Shown piece after piece: positions 17,239-25,984 of a DNA stretch of 64,000 bases. The position numbers were made by a program, and so were the translations under genes. Within the stretch, counting starts at the first letter, position 1. Each line of letters opens with the position of its first letter. Origin of the DNA: Corynebacterium sputi DSM 45148 (GTDB lineage: Bacteria > Actinomycetota > Actinomycetes > Mycobacteriales > Mycobacteriaceae); assembly GCF_000427865.1 (NCBI RefSeq), contig NZ_ATYV01000014.1, positions 1 to 64,000 of the forward strand. The letters run 5' to 3'. Under the pieces are notes generated by a model. The model saw only the letters and a program-made list of their open reading frames with translations. It made no database searches and had not been told where the DNA came from.

Positions 17239-18339
17239 ATGAGTCACCGTGACCGCCCCGACCAGTGCCCAGGAGCACTCAAGCTCCACCTCGCCGACGA
17301 CGGCGCAATCGGTCGACTGCGTTTTCCCGGTGGACTTCTCAGCCCCGCTGACTTCACGATGCTCGCCGATCTTGCCGATTCCTTCGGCGACGGCGACCTG
17401 CACCTGACGTCCCGCGGCAATGTTCAGATCCGGGGCATCCGAGACACCGTCGGCTTCACCGAGTCCGTCGACCTCCCTTATCCCGAACATGACCGCATGC
17501 GGAACATCCTCAAATCCCCGCTCACCGGCCGAGTAGGCGGTCGCACCGACGTCACCTCGCTTACCGACGACGTTGACGAGGCACTCTGCTCCCAACCCCA
17601 ACTCGCCGATCTACCCGGTCGAACCCTTTTCGCCATCGATGACGGCCGCGGCGACGTCCTCTCCGAGGCCCCTGACCTAGGCCTTCTCGCAGTCGACCAC
17701 GACACGTTCGACCTCATCGTCGCCGGCCGCACCACCGGCGTCACCGCCTCGCGCGCCAACGCTCCGGAATTGCTTACCGATGCCGCCCTCACCTGGTCCC
17801 GCATCCGCGGCACCGCCTGGCGTATCGCTGAGTCCGGATTGGCAGAAGAGGTGGTGGGAGGCTGGGAACGTCGGGAAGCAGCTTCTGCGGAGGGCGACGC
17901 CCGACGAATCGGTTGGATCGAGCAGACCGACGGCCTCGTCAGCCTCGGCGCCGGTCTTCGGTTTGGCGTCCTGCCTGCTCAGATGGCTCGCATAATCGCA
18001 GTGACGGAGGTGCCCGTTCACGTCACGCCGTGGTACTCGCTGGTGTTCCACGACTTCGATGAGGCCGTCGCCGAACAGGTCGTCCGCGTCCTCGCGCCGA
18101 ACGGATTCGAATTCGACGAGCGTTCCCCATGGCTCCGCGTCACCGCCTGCACCGGCATGCCAGGCTGCGCGAAGGCGCTCTCGGACGTCCGCGCAGACGC
18201 TGCCCAGGGCATCGCTTCAGGAATGCTTCCCGACGCCCGCATCCACTTTTCCGGATGCTCCCGCCGCTGCGGAGCACCCAAGTCGGCACATGTCGAGTAC
18301 GTAGCCACCGGAGACGGTGAGTACGATGTCTCTCCATGA
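17239..18339 (+). CDS. cobG: Precorrin-3B synthase (monooxygenase) CobG
   Basis: 366 residues of the nitrite/sulfite-reductase ferredoxin-like family. GRLRFPGGLLSPADFTMLAD and GDLHLTSRGNVQIRG form the N-terminal half-domain. Four Cys for the 4Fe-4S cluster stand in TACTGMPGCAKALSDV and IHFSGCSRRCGAPKSAHVEY. CobG uses O2 to convert precorrin-3A to precorrin-3B, so its presence marks the aerobic (cobalt-late) route. The cobH start overlaps its end by 4 bases. It is divergent from cobN. Confidence 0.93.
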   Translation: MSHRDRPDQCPGALKLHLADDGAIGRLRFPGGLLSPADFTMLADLADSFGDGDLHLTSRGNVQIRGIRDTVGFTESVDLPYPEHDRMRNILKSPLTGRVGGRTDVTSLTDDVDEALCSQPQLADLPGRTLFAIDDGRGDVLSEAPDLGLLAVDHDTFDLIVAGRTTGVTASRANAPELLTDAALTWSRIRGTAWRIAESGLAEEVVGGWERREAASAEGDARRIGWIEQTDGLVSLGAGLRFGVLPAQMARIIAVTEVPVHVTPWYSLVFHDFDEAVAEQVVRVLAPNGFEFDERSPWLRVTACTGMPGCAKALSDVRADAAQGIASGMLPDARIHFSGCSRRCGAPKSAHVEYVATGDGEYDVSP

Positions 18340-18974
18340 CCCGCTATGACTACGAGACCGACGGTGCGGCAATTTACCGTCGGTCATTTTCCATGATCCG
18401 TGAAGAATCTGACCTCAGTGCGTTTGATGCGGATCAGGAGATCGTCGCCGTCCGGATGATCCACGCCGCCGGGGACACCTCCCTGGCCAGCGATATCCGG
18501 ATGACTGACGGCGTGGTTAGCGCGGCTCGAACTGCACTTGAGGCGGGCGCGCCGATTCTGTGTGATGCGTCGATGGTGTCCACCGGCATCACTAGGCGTC
18601 GACTCCCTGCAGACAACGAAGTCATCTGTGCATTGTCTGATCCCCGCGTGCCCGACTTGGCGAAGGACCTCGGCACGACCCGCACTGCGGCTGCTTTGGA
18701 GCTTTGGGGCGACAAGTTGGATGGGGCCGTCGTCGCGATCGGCAATGCGCCGACCGCACTGTTCCACCTTCTAGAAGGGCTTTCCGACGGCCGCTTCCCC
18801 ACCCCCGCTGCCGTCCTCGCCCTCCCCGTCGGATTTGTCGGCGCCGTCGAGTCAAAGGACGCAACTGTCGAGGCTGGAAGCGTCGAGTACGTCACCGTTC
18901 TCGGCCGCCGTGGTGGCTCCGCGATCACCGTCGCCGCGCTCAATGCGTTGGCACGCAAAGAGGAGATCTTCTAG
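18336..18974 (+). CDS. cobH: Precorrin-8X methylmutase CobH
   Basis: 212 residues. MTRYDYETDGAAIYRRSFSM, VRMIHAAGDTSLASDIRM (with the catalytic His in RMIHAAGD), CDASMVSTGITRRRLPADNE, and PVGFVGAVESK followed by VLGRRGGSAITVAALNALAR are all typical of CobH/CbiC. It moves the C11 methyl group to C12, making hydrogenobyrinate. The start overlaps the cobG end and the stop overlaps the cobIJ GTG by one base (TAGTG), so cobG-cobH-cobIJ form one translationally coupled unit. Confidence 0.94.
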   Translation: MTRYDYETDGAAIYRRSFSMIREESDLSAFDADQEIVAVRMIHAAGDTSLASDIRMTDGVVSAARTALEAGAPILCDASMVSTGITRRRLPADNEVICALSDPRVPDLAKDLGTTRTAAALELWGDKLDGAVVAIGNAPTALFHLLEGLSDGRFPTPAAVLALPVGFVGAVESKDATVEAGSVEYVTVLGRRGGSAITVAALNALARKEEIF

Positions 18975-20491
18975 TGCTGTACGGAGTGGGCCTTGGCCCT
19001 GGCGACCCAGGCCTGATCACGCTGCGCGGCGCCGAACTCATCCAGACCGCCGACGTGGTGGCATATCACTCCGGTTCGCGCGGATCGACCGCCCGGAAAA
19101 TCGCCTCTGATCTGCTCGATTCACGAGACACCCCGGCGATCGAAGAACACCTGGTCTATCCAGTCACGGTCAACGGTGGCGACGACTACACAGAGCTCAT
19201 GGCCTCCTTCTACTCGGAAGCAACCGCTCGTCTCGCGGCTCATCTGTCAGCGGGACGCTCCGTCGCAGTCATCAGCCTCGGCGACCCGTTGCTGTACAGC
19301 TCCTACCAGCACCTCCATCGGGCTCTGAGCAGTGACTTCCCCACCGAGATCGTTCCCGGCGTTCCCTCTGTCACTGCCGCCGCCGCTGAGCTGGCGCACC
19401 CGTTGTCAGAGGCTGAAGACATCCTCACTATTCTCCCTGCCACTGCTGATCCGGCCCGACTCGCAGCGGCCGCAGCCTCGGCAGATTGCCTCGTGGTGAT
19501 GAAACTCGGCGGCCACGTCGAGCAGGTACGGTCGATCCTCCGCGAATCCGGACATCTCGACCGGGCGCAGGTTGTTGTCCGCGCAACGATGGATGATGGC
19601 TGGACCGCTCCCCTGAACACCATCAATGCCGACGACGTCCCCTACTTCGCCGTCGCCGTCGTCGGCACCCAATCCTCCGGTTTCGTTCCGTCGACTAGCG
19701 ATTCGGTCGGCGAGGTCACCGTCGTCGGCCTCGGCCCCGGACCGTCCCGGTGGCTGACTCCGGAGGCACGCGCCGAGCTCGCCCGTGCCACCGATGTGGT
19801 CGGCTATTCCACGTACGTCAATCGAGTGCCGTTGCGACCAGGTCAGCGTCGTCACGCTTCTGATAACCGCGTCGAAGCCGAGCGTGCCGCCATGGCACTG
19901 GACATGGCGCTCGAGGGCTCCCGTGTAGCCGTCGTCAGCTCCGGTGACCCCGGTGTCTTTGCCATGGCCGCCGCTGTCCTCGAAGTCGCCGATGACCCGC
20001 GATGGCGCGATGTCTCCGTGCGTATTGTCCCGGGTATGACTGCTGCTCAGGCCGTTGCGAGCCGAGTAGGCGCTCCCCTTGGCCACGATTTCGCGATGAT
20101 TTCTCTGTCGGACCGCCTGAAACCATGGGAGACCGTCGCAAAGCGTATCGACGCCATCTCCGGCGCCGACATGGCCTTCGCCGTCTACAACCCCGCATCG
20201 AAGACCCGCCGCAGGCAGGTAGCCGAGCTTCGGGACATCGTCGCAAAGCACCAGTCACCCGACACTCCAATCATCGTCGCCCGTGCCGTCGGAGCTCCCG
20301 AAGAATCCGTGACCGTCACGACCGTTGCCAATTTCGACCCGGACATCGTGGACATGCGGACGATGATCATCGTCGGATCTTCCACCACCCGGGCTTACAT
20401 CGATGGTGCAGGTCAGACGCGCGTATTTACGGCACGACACTATGCCGGCGGCGGCACGACACAGCTTTCTTTTAGTCCTGGATTTACCTAA
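18974..20491 (+). CDS. cobIJ: CobI-CobJ fusion: precorrin-2 C20- and precorrin-3B C17-methyltransferase
   Basis: 505 residues with two tetrapyrrole-methylase domains. CobI (about 1-235) has LYGVGLGPGDPGLITLRGAE, VAVISLGDPLLYSSYQHLHR and EIVPGVPSVTAAAAEL. CobJ (about 240-505) has VTVVGLGPGPSRWLTPEARA, VGYSTYVNRV, VAVVSSGDPGVFAMAAAVLE and FAVYNPASKTRRRQVAELRD. The fusion is usual in actinobacteria. The GTG at 18974 overlaps the cobH stop by one base and opens directly at the CobI core; the long upstream frame is cobH read in another frame. A short hairpin follows the gene at 20505-20523. Confidence 0.94.
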   Translation: MLYGVGLGPGDPGLITLRGAELIQTADVVAYHSGSRGSTARKIASDLLDSRDTPAIEEHLVYPVTVNGGDDYTELMASFYSEATARLAAHLSAGRSVAVISLGDPLLYSSYQHLHRALSSDFPTEIVPGVPSVTAAAAELAHPLSEAEDILTILPATADPARLAAAAASADCLVVMKLGGHVEQVRSILRESGHLDRAQVVVRATMDDGWTAPLNTINADDVPYFAVAVVGTQSSGFVPSTSDSVGEVTVVGLGPGPSRWLTPEARAELARATDVVGYSTYVNRVPLRPGQRRHASDNRVEAERAAMALDMALEGSRVAVVSSGDPGVFAMAAAVLEVADDPRWRDVSVRIVPGMTAAQAVASRVGAPLGHDFAMISLSDRLKPWETVAKRIDAISGADMAFAVYNPASKTRRRQVAELRDIVAKHQSPDTPIIVARAVGAPEESVTVTTVANFDPDIVDMRTMIIVGSSTTRAYIDGAGQTRVFTARHYAGGGTTQLSFSPGFT

Positions 20492-20504
20492 CGCCATCAG
20501 GTCT

Positions 20505-20523
20505 CGCCGAAGGCCGTTCGGCG
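20505..20523 (+). terminator. Possible hairpin terminator after cobIJ
   Basis: A 7-bp perfect stem, CGCCGAA/TTCGGCG, with a 5-base loop lies 14 bases after the cobIJ stop. There is no T-run, so it may be a weak terminator. Its right arm overlaps the start of the left 39-bp direct repeat. Confidence 0.45.
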
Positions 20524-20555
20524 GCGATGATACGGTCCGTAACTTTAAATTACGT
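20517..20555. repeat. 39-bp direct repeat, left copy
   Basis: Matches 22395-22433 at 34 of 39 positions in the same orientation. The shared core is CGGCGATGATACGGTCC followed by an imperfect dyad (GTAACTT...AATTAC). The copy includes the stop codon of the DUF222/HNH gene (20550-20552, read on the minus strand). Confidence 0.8.
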
Positions 20556-22265
20556 AGGCTTATTCTTTCGTCGGATTCGTCGGACCTTCTGTCGAAATCC
20601 GGTTAGTTGACACTCGGCAATGCGCTGGCGCAGCGGACTGGGATCGGCAAAACTGTGCTGCCACTCCTTGATCTCCCCCGGGTCAATCTTTGCCAGTAGT
20701 CGTCCAATCGCGGTGAGTGCAGTTACGGGATTTCGTTCGTTGAGGTAAACCTGCAGCATCTCCCCGACCGAATCCGCAGGCTCTACAGTTGGCGGATCCG
20801 GGTCCTTGATAGGCCCGATGCCCTCCACCTGCGCACGGAATCGTGCGAGCTTGATGCGCTGGCGTTCGTGGCGGTCGCGTGCACGCTGCTCATCAGCCTC
20901 GACGGCGACCTGGGCCGCGTGCTTGGTAATCGAGTTAATGAAATCAGTGGAGGACTCGTCCTCCCCAATGACTCGAATCTGCTGAAGCATTCGGACCACA
21001 GGCTGTACATTGCGAGCCTGAGCGACACCGTCTCGGTAGCGGGCGCGGACATCATCACGATGCTCGTTGCGCTCAGCGCGAAGCGCCTTGGCCTTGCGAA
21101 TACTGGCAGCAAAAGGCACTGCTCCGGGATGGGATAGCGGCCCAGTCGGCTCGGTAGCCACCTGGACACCTGAAGACGCACTGGTCCAATACTCGGTCCC
21201 CGATAGTGATCGAGTGACATCCCACAGCCCCTTGGTCTTCTCGTTGTGATGCCGTCTGCACAGTGCGTGCAGGTTGTCAGTACTGGTGGGACCGCCATCA
21301 GCATGGTTTGTAATGTGGTCCATGTCTGCCCCGGCGGGGCTCCTCGAACAGCCGGGGAACATGCAGGTACCATCACGGCCCATGATGAACGCACGCTGAC
21401 CATCAGTTGCGGCGTAACCGCTAGCAGCAGATGGAGTCAGGGTGTCCACGGACGTGACCATGGAGAGGTACTCCTCCGTCAACGCCTCAGAAAGTACGCC
21501 GACGCCGGGCATCCAGACCGACCCTCCATCAATGCTGCGGTAAAGGTGAAGGCTCACGCTGGCCTCGGCGGTGCCTCGAACCAAATGCATGAATGCCTCG
21601 GCACCGTCACACTCTTGAGTCGCGGCAATAGTGCTGATCACTCGGTGCGCTTCTTCCGCGTGTGCAGGAGCAAGGTTCAGTGCGATGCGATGAGCCTTGT
21701 CGGCTCCCTGGGACTTACGACGGGAGAAAGTCTCTTCGACATCGTTCGGAGGTGGCGGACCATTCAGGTCCTGCGGACGCGCAGAATGCTCGACAGTGTC
21801 GATGGCACGCTGAATCGCCGGAAATAGATCTTTCCAGGTACGCATGGCGAGCTTGTCAACGCCAGGAAGCAGCGCCTCCAGAAGCAAAGGCTCCAACTCT
21901 GGGCACCGCTCCTCCGATACCGGCTGCGTTGCACTAGAAAGCTTCTTCAAGAGAGACAACGGCGCGAAGCCACGAACAGTCAGGACCTTCGTCAACTTCG
22001 GCATGCGCTCGAGCATCAGACCAATACGACGGTAATCGCGGGCGGCCGCGTCGGACTGCCCCAAGTCAGCACAAAGACATGTGACGTGGTGGCGAGCATC
22101 ATCCTCAGGAGCACACAAGCATGCAGCTGCAAGGTCGAGATCGACGCGATTCCGGGCGAGAGCCAGGCCGGCACGGAGCGAATCATTTTCGTGGCCCCAC
22201 TTCGGCGCCTCCTCCGAGAGCGCAGCATCAAAGGGGCAGGTTTCAGTGGACTTGGTAGTGGTCAT
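20550..22265 (-). CDS. DUF222 / HNH endonuclease (13E12-repeat family)
   Basis: 571 residues of the actinobacterial 13E12-repeat family: an N-terminal helical DUF222 region (about 15-260) and an HNH nuclease (about 300-350). HNH landmarks are GRDGTCMFPGCSRSPAGADM, DHITNHADGGPTSTDNLHAL and CRRHH, supplying the zinc Cys, the catalytic His and the Asn. A basic tail ends in RRIRRKNKPT. The ATG at 22265 has an AAAGGGG site upstream. It interrupts the cobalamin cluster between cobIJ and cobK and is bracketed by 39-bp direct repeats, which suggests insertion. Related M. tuberculosis REP13E12 copies are multicopy and carry the attachment site of prophage phiRv1. Cellular function unknown. Confidence 0.9.
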   Translation of the reverse strand: MTTTKSTETCPFDAALSEEAPKWGHENDSLRAGLALARNRVDLDLAAACLCAPEDDARHHVTCLCADLGQSDAAARDYRRIGLMLERMPKLTKVLTVRGFAPLSLLKKLSSATQPVSEERCPELEPLLLEALLPGVDKLAMRTWKDLFPAIQRAIDTVEHSARPQDLNGPPPPNDVEETFSRRKSQGADKAHRIALNLAPAHAEEAHRVISTIAATQECDGAEAFMHLVRGTAEASVSLHLYRSIDGGSVWMPGVGVLSEALTEEYLSMVTSVDTLTPSAASGYAATDGQRAFIMGRDGTCMFPGCSRSPAGADMDHITNHADGGPTSTDNLHALCRRHHNEKTKGLWDVTRSLSGTEYWTSASSGVQVATEPTGPLSHPGAVPFAASIRKAKALRAERNEHRDDVRARYRDGVAQARNVQPVVRMLQQIRVIGEDESSTDFINSITKHAAQVAVEADEQRARDRHERQRIKLARFRAQVEGIGPIKDPDPPTVEPADSVGEMLQVYLNERNPVTALTAIGRLLAKIDPGEIKEWQHSFADPSPLRQRIAECQLTGFRQKVRRIRRKNKPT

Positions 22266-22285
22266 TATCTTGCCCCTTTCTGGAG

Positions 22286-22313
22286 ATCGAACAGTTTCGC
22301 CTACATGTTCGAT
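22286..22313. repeat. Inverted repeat in the HNH gene leader
   Basis: An 8-bp perfect inverted repeat, ATCGAACA and TGTTCGAT, spaced by 12 bases, 20-50 bases upstream of the HNH gene start. The GAAC/GTTC half-sites resemble those of actinobacterial LexA boxes, but the spacing is too long for a standard SOS box, so a repressor site is only a suggestion. Confidence 0.4.
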
Positions 22314-22394
22314 CATTGCAGAAGGAGTAAGCCATCACAAGAGGTCAGTGCCTTGTTTCGATAGAGTTATCGAATATTCACCCGTTGGTACGCA

Positions 22395-22433
22395 TTCGAC
22401 GGCGATGATACGGTCCATAACTTGTAGTTACGT
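22395..22433. repeat. 39-bp direct repeat, right copy
   Basis: Same orientation as 20517-20555 and identical at 34 of 39 positions, including TTCG, the CGGCGATGATACGGTCC core and TTACGT at the end. Here the dyad is tighter: TAACT TGT AGTTA. The two copies bracket the HNH gene and its promoter, a unit of about 1.9 kb. Confidence 0.8.
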
Positions 22434-22615
22434 GCACCCTCGATCGAGCACGCCAGGTGCACCAAGCGCTGCAACCGCTACCACCGGATACAGGTACCTC
22501 TGCCATCCGCCGTAGTAGAGACGCCACCATGTGACACGGCGCCCCAGCCGGGTGAATCGTCAGCCAGCAAGGCGAACGCCTCGTAAAGCGAATAGGGCGG
22601 CGAGGGTCATCCAGG

Positions 22616-23347
22616 TCATGACAGTTTACGCGCGATTATGAGATGACGGGTTGAGGTTGCGGTAACGGGGGATCCGGAGCGCATTTGAGCGTCGAGGTCT
22701 AGGAGCACGGAACGGTACTTCTCTACAGAGAAGTCCGGCACCCACCACACGCACTTCCGGAGGATCCAGACAATGGCGCCGACATCGTAAAACTCCATCG
22801 CGCACTCAGCAGTGCGCAGGTCCACGATCTCGAGGCCAGCAGCCTCGGCATTGGCAATTTCTATGGCGGGATCGCGGAGGCGTCGTTCTCTGGGCAATGG
22901 GCCGAGGAAGAGCTCAATGAGATCGAAAGCAGAGGCAGGTCCGACGTGCTGTCCCAGATACTCGCCGCCTGGTCGCAAGACCCGGTGAATCTCAGACCAC
23001 TGTGGGGTTACGGGGTGGCGGGAGGTGATGAGGTGGAAGGTATGGGCGTCGTAAGGCAAGGAGTCCGAGAGAACCACAAGCGCTCGCGGGCGACCGCAGC
23101 GTTGGACGGTCACGCCTCGGTGGCGCACATTCGAGGTGGCAGGACCGGAGCCTCAGCGAGCACTTCCCCACCGCCGGTGTCCAGGTCAAGGGCGGACTCG
23201 ACCCGCGCGAGGCGCTCGCTCGGCCATCATGCGGGCATAACCCCACGGCGGACGCTCCTCAGTGGCGCGGCCGTCAAGGAATCCGAAGCCCCAACCGGTG
23301 CCGTCAGCGGCCTCAGCATCGGCGATGAGGGTCTCTACGCTGTCCAC
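22616..23347 (-). pseudogene. Class I SAM-dependent methyltransferase, decayed
   Basis: Homology to one methyltransferase runs through three frames on the minus strand. A GTG at 23347 (overlapping the end of cobK) opens WGFGFLDGRATEERPPWGYA. At 23213-23221 a 4-base tandem duplication (GAGCGAGCG) shifts the frame to ARVESALDLDTGGGEVLAEA (residues with the SAM-binding GGGE). At 23112 that frame meets TGA where the family has the Trp of a TExWPxN motif. A further shift restores YDAHTFHLITSRHPV and VLRPGGEYLGQHVGPAS to the normal end. Three separate lesions make a sequencing error unlikely. Probably not functional. Confidence 0.8.
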
Positions 23348-24084
23348 GCGATCTTCCTCGCTATGTGGACAGCGTCATCGACCGAATGCACGACAGAGGC
23401 GAAGTCTGCACCTGGCAGCACGGGACGTTGGACCATGACGACCGGCTTCTTTAGGTCGCGGGCAGCCTCGATTTTCGCATAAGTCATCGAGCCGCCTGAG
23501 TTCTTCGTGACGAGGCAATCGATGGCGTAGTCGCGCATGATTTTGCGTTCTTCGGCGACGTCGAAAGGACCGCGGGAGAGCACGATCCGTCGCTTGGGAG
23601 GCAGCGGAGCGGAGGGTTGTTCGACGCAGCGGATGAGGTAGCGGCCGTGAGCGTCGTCGGCGAAGTGCGCTAACTGCTGCCTCCCGACGGCCAGGAACGG
23701 CGACTGGAACCGATCCGCCACTAGGGCAGCAGCCTCGGACATTGAGGAGACTGCAAGCCACTGGTCGCCCTTAGTCTGCTCCCACGCCGGGCGATGCAAA
23801 GCGATGAGAGGAACGCCGGTAGCTCTGGATGCTTCAGCGGCAGAGACGCTGATCCGCTCGGCAAACGGGTGGGTGGCATCGATGACGACGACAGTGTCAT
23901 TGTCCAAAAGCCAACGGGCAAGACCTGCGGGTCCACCGAAGCCGCCGATGCGGACCTGGCCGACGGGGAGCTTTGGCTCAGCGACGCGGCCAGCCAAGGA
24001 CGAGGTCACGTACCAGCCTTCGGCCACCAGACGGCGCGCGAGAGCTCGCGCTTCTGAGGTACCGCCAAGGATCAGAGCACGCAT
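23335..24084 (-). CDS. cobK: Precorrin-6A reductase CobK
   Basis: 249 residues: [20 protein letters not shown] (NADPH-binding loop), [20 protein letters not shown] (family signature), [16 protein letters not shown] and [20 protein letters not shown]. CobK reduces precorrin-6A to precorrin-6B with NADPH. The start lies inside the end of cobM by about 13 bases. Its 3' end overlaps the start of the methyltransferase pseudogene, whose loss should not affect CobK. Confidence 0.93.
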   Translation of the reverse strand: MRALILGGTSEARALARRLVAEGWYVTSSLAGRVAEPKLPVGQVRIGGFGGPAGLARWLLDNDTVVVIDATHPFAERISVSAAEASRATGVPLIALHRPAWEQTKGDQWLAVSSMSEAAALVADRFQSPFLAVGRQQLAHFADDAHGRYLIRCVEQPSAPLPPKRRIVLSRGPFDVAEERKIMRDYAIDCLVTKNSGGSMTYAKIEAARDLKKPVVMVQRPVLPGADFASVVHSVDDAVHIARKIAWTA

Positions 24085-24836
24085 GGGATCGTCCTGCCAT
24101 GCTCGTCTCGGGGGCGGGCCTCGGAGTAAAGGTACGAATCAGGGAACTGTTCGGCCCCGAGGACAGGTCCGACAAAAATGACGGCGGTGCGGGTGATGCC
24201 GGCATCAGTGATGGCGTCTGCAAGATCGGCAAGTCGGCCGCGGAGGATTTGCTCCTCCGGACGGGAAGCGAATGCGACGACGGCGGTTGGGCAGTCCTCG
24301 CCGTAATGCGGAAGGAGTTCTGTGACGACGCGGTGGGCGTCGTGGGCAGCGAGGTGAATCGCCAGGGTAGCGCCGGTGCGTCCGAAGTTCTCGAGGGTCT
24401 CCCCTGATGGCATTGCGGAGGCTCGGCCGGACACGCGGGTGAGGATGAGGGACTGACCGACCGTCGGGACCGTCAGTTCATGGCCGAGGCTTGCGGCCGC
24501 GGCTGCGAAGGCTGGAACGCCGGGGACGATCTCGTAGGCGATGTCCTGTTCGGTGAGGCGTCGTGCCTGCTCAGCCAGCGCAGACCAGACGGAGGGGTCT
24601 CCGGACTGGAGGCGAGCAACATCTTTGCCCTTGGAATCTGCGCGGGCGATGATCGAGATGATCTCGTCCAGCGGCATCCGAGCGGTGTTGATCAATTCGG
24701 CGTCAGCAGGCAGTACGTCCTCAGGAACGATCGAGCCTGCATACAGACACACCGGGCATGACTTGATGAGACGGTCCGCCCGCAGGGTCAGCAGATCTGC
24801 GGCACCAGGGCCTGCTCCGATGAAGTAGACAGTCAC
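24072..24836 (-). CDS. cobM: Precorrin-4 C11-methyltransferase CobM
   Basis: 254-residue tetrapyrrole methylase: [80 protein letters not shown] and [17 protein letters not shown]. It methylates C11 of precorrin-4. The GTG at 24836 was chosen because AGGAGG lies 7 bases upstream and the protein then begins at the nucleotide-fold strand; it overlaps the cobL stop by 4 bases. Confidence 0.94.
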   Translation of the reverse strand: MTVYFIGAGPGAADLLTLRADRLIKSCPVCLYAGSIVPEDVLPADAELINTARMPLDEIISIIARADSKGKDVARLQSGDPSVWSALAEQARRLTEQDIAYEIVPGVPAFAAAAASLGHELTVPTVGQSLILTRVSGRASAMPSGETLENFGRTGATLAIHLAAHDAHRVVTELLPHYGEDCPTAVVAFASRPEEQILRGRLADLADAITDAGITRTAVIFVGPVLGAEQFPDSYLYSEARPRDEHGRTIPCVL

Positions 24837-25984
24837 GAAAGTCCTCCTGGTTTGTCGGCGATCCACTGCAGCACGGGCAGCGCCGGTCTTAGCACCGTGA
24901 ACGACCCCACGGTACCGGCACGCTCGATGCTAATTCGACGCACCTCCCCTCCCAGCTTCTTCCGTGACTCCCACAGCACGGCCTCGGATTCGAGGGTCAC
25001 TGCGTTGACGACGAGGCGTCCGCCAGGGGCAAGTGCGGACCAGAGGGCGTCGACCATTCCGTCGACTGTCACGCCGCCGCCGATGAAGATCGCCTCTGGA
25101 GTTCCTTCCGGCAGGGTCTCCGGTGCTGAGCCATGGATCACGTCAAAGGTGCCGCGGGCATTGTCGCGAATCTGCGACACACGCGTTTCCTGCTGCTCGA
25201 CGCACACAGCTCGCCCACCGTGGCGCACCCATTCCACGGAAATCGAACCCGTTCCGCCTCCGATATCCCACAGCAGGCGCCCCGGCGTCGGACCGAGGGC
25301 ACAAACGGTTGTCTCTCGGATGGGGCTTTTGGTGAGTTGGCCATCGGTGGTGAGGTCGGCGTCGGAAAGCCAGGGGCGAGTGGGCCCTGCCGGTTCCACC
25401 GCGATGATGCACAGGTTGGAGGTAGTGATAGGAGGCTTCCCGACGTCCCCCTCCACAACCCTCTCCCCCACTCCACCAAGATCCATCAGTGCCGTCAGCC
25501 GGGTTCCCGGGCGGTGTGCGAGTGCCGCGGCGATATCAGCGGCAGACTGTGCCGAGCGGCCAAGGACCAGGAATCGCTGACCGAAGTCCGCCTGGGTCAC
25601 CACGGCTCCGGTTTCGCCGGTTACGAGAGACACCACGGGCGTCTCATTAACAGCCCAGCCAAGGCGCGCACACGCCAATGACACCGACGACGGCGCCGGG
25701 ATCACCTCCAGTGCATCCGCACCAAGGAGCTTTGCCAATGTCGTGCCGATTCCATGGAACATTGGGTCACCGCTGGCCAGGACGGCGGAGCCAGTGAAAT
25801 CGATGTCTGGCAGGGCCGGTACGAGCGGGCTCGGCCATGGCCGGAGGTCAGCGTTTACGTAATCCCGGATGAGGTCTAACTGGCGGGGTGAGCCGTGGAT
25901 GATGGGGGCGTCGTGAAGCGTGTTTTGGGCTTTAAGAGACAGTGACTCCCAGCCGTCCGCGCCGATGCCCACGACGGGGATCAT
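24833..25984 (-). CDS. cobL: Precorrin-6Y C5,15-methyltransferase (decarboxylating) CobL
   Basis: 383 residues with both activities. The N-terminal CbiE-like methylase (about 1-200) has [40 protein letters not shown] and [17 protein letters not shown]. The C-terminal CbiT-like Rossmann methyltransferase has [20 protein letters not shown] and [13 protein letters not shown]. It makes precorrin-8X. The ATG at 25984 overlaps the stop of the SDR gene upstream (ATGA). The in-frame extension further upstream lies inside that gene. Confidence 0.94.
   Translation of the reverse strand: MIPVVGIGADGWESLSLKAQNTLHDAPIIHGSPRQLDLIRDYVNADLRPWPSPLVPALPDIDFTGSAVLASGDPMFHGIGTTLAKLLGADALEVIPAPSSVSLACARLGWAVNETPVVSLVTGETGAVVTQADFGQRFLVLGRSAQSAADIAAALAHRPGTRLTALMDLGGVGERVVEGDVGKPPITTSNLCIIAVEPAGPTRPWLSDADLTTDGQLTKSPIRETTVCALGPTPGRLLWDIGGGTGSISVEWVRHGGRAVCVEQQETRVSQIRDNARGTFDVIHGSAPETLPEGTPEAIFIGGGVTVDGMVDALWSALAPGGRLVVNAVTLESEAVLWESRKKLGGEVRRISIERAGTVGSFTVLRPALPVLQWIADKPGGLS

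Larger units (their letters stand above)
22266..22615. other. 350-bp region upstream of the HNH gene, no intact gene
   Basis: Holds the leader of the HNH gene, two dyads (ATCGAACA/TGTTCGAT at 22286-22313 and CGATA/TATCG near 22355-22368) and the right 39-bp repeat. From about 22600 down to the repeat the minus strand has short open stretches, one reading TWWRLYYGGWQRYLYPV and ending in ACG-TAA inside the repeat, but with stops upstream and no start. It may be the worn 3' end of a former gene. Confidence 0.5.
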
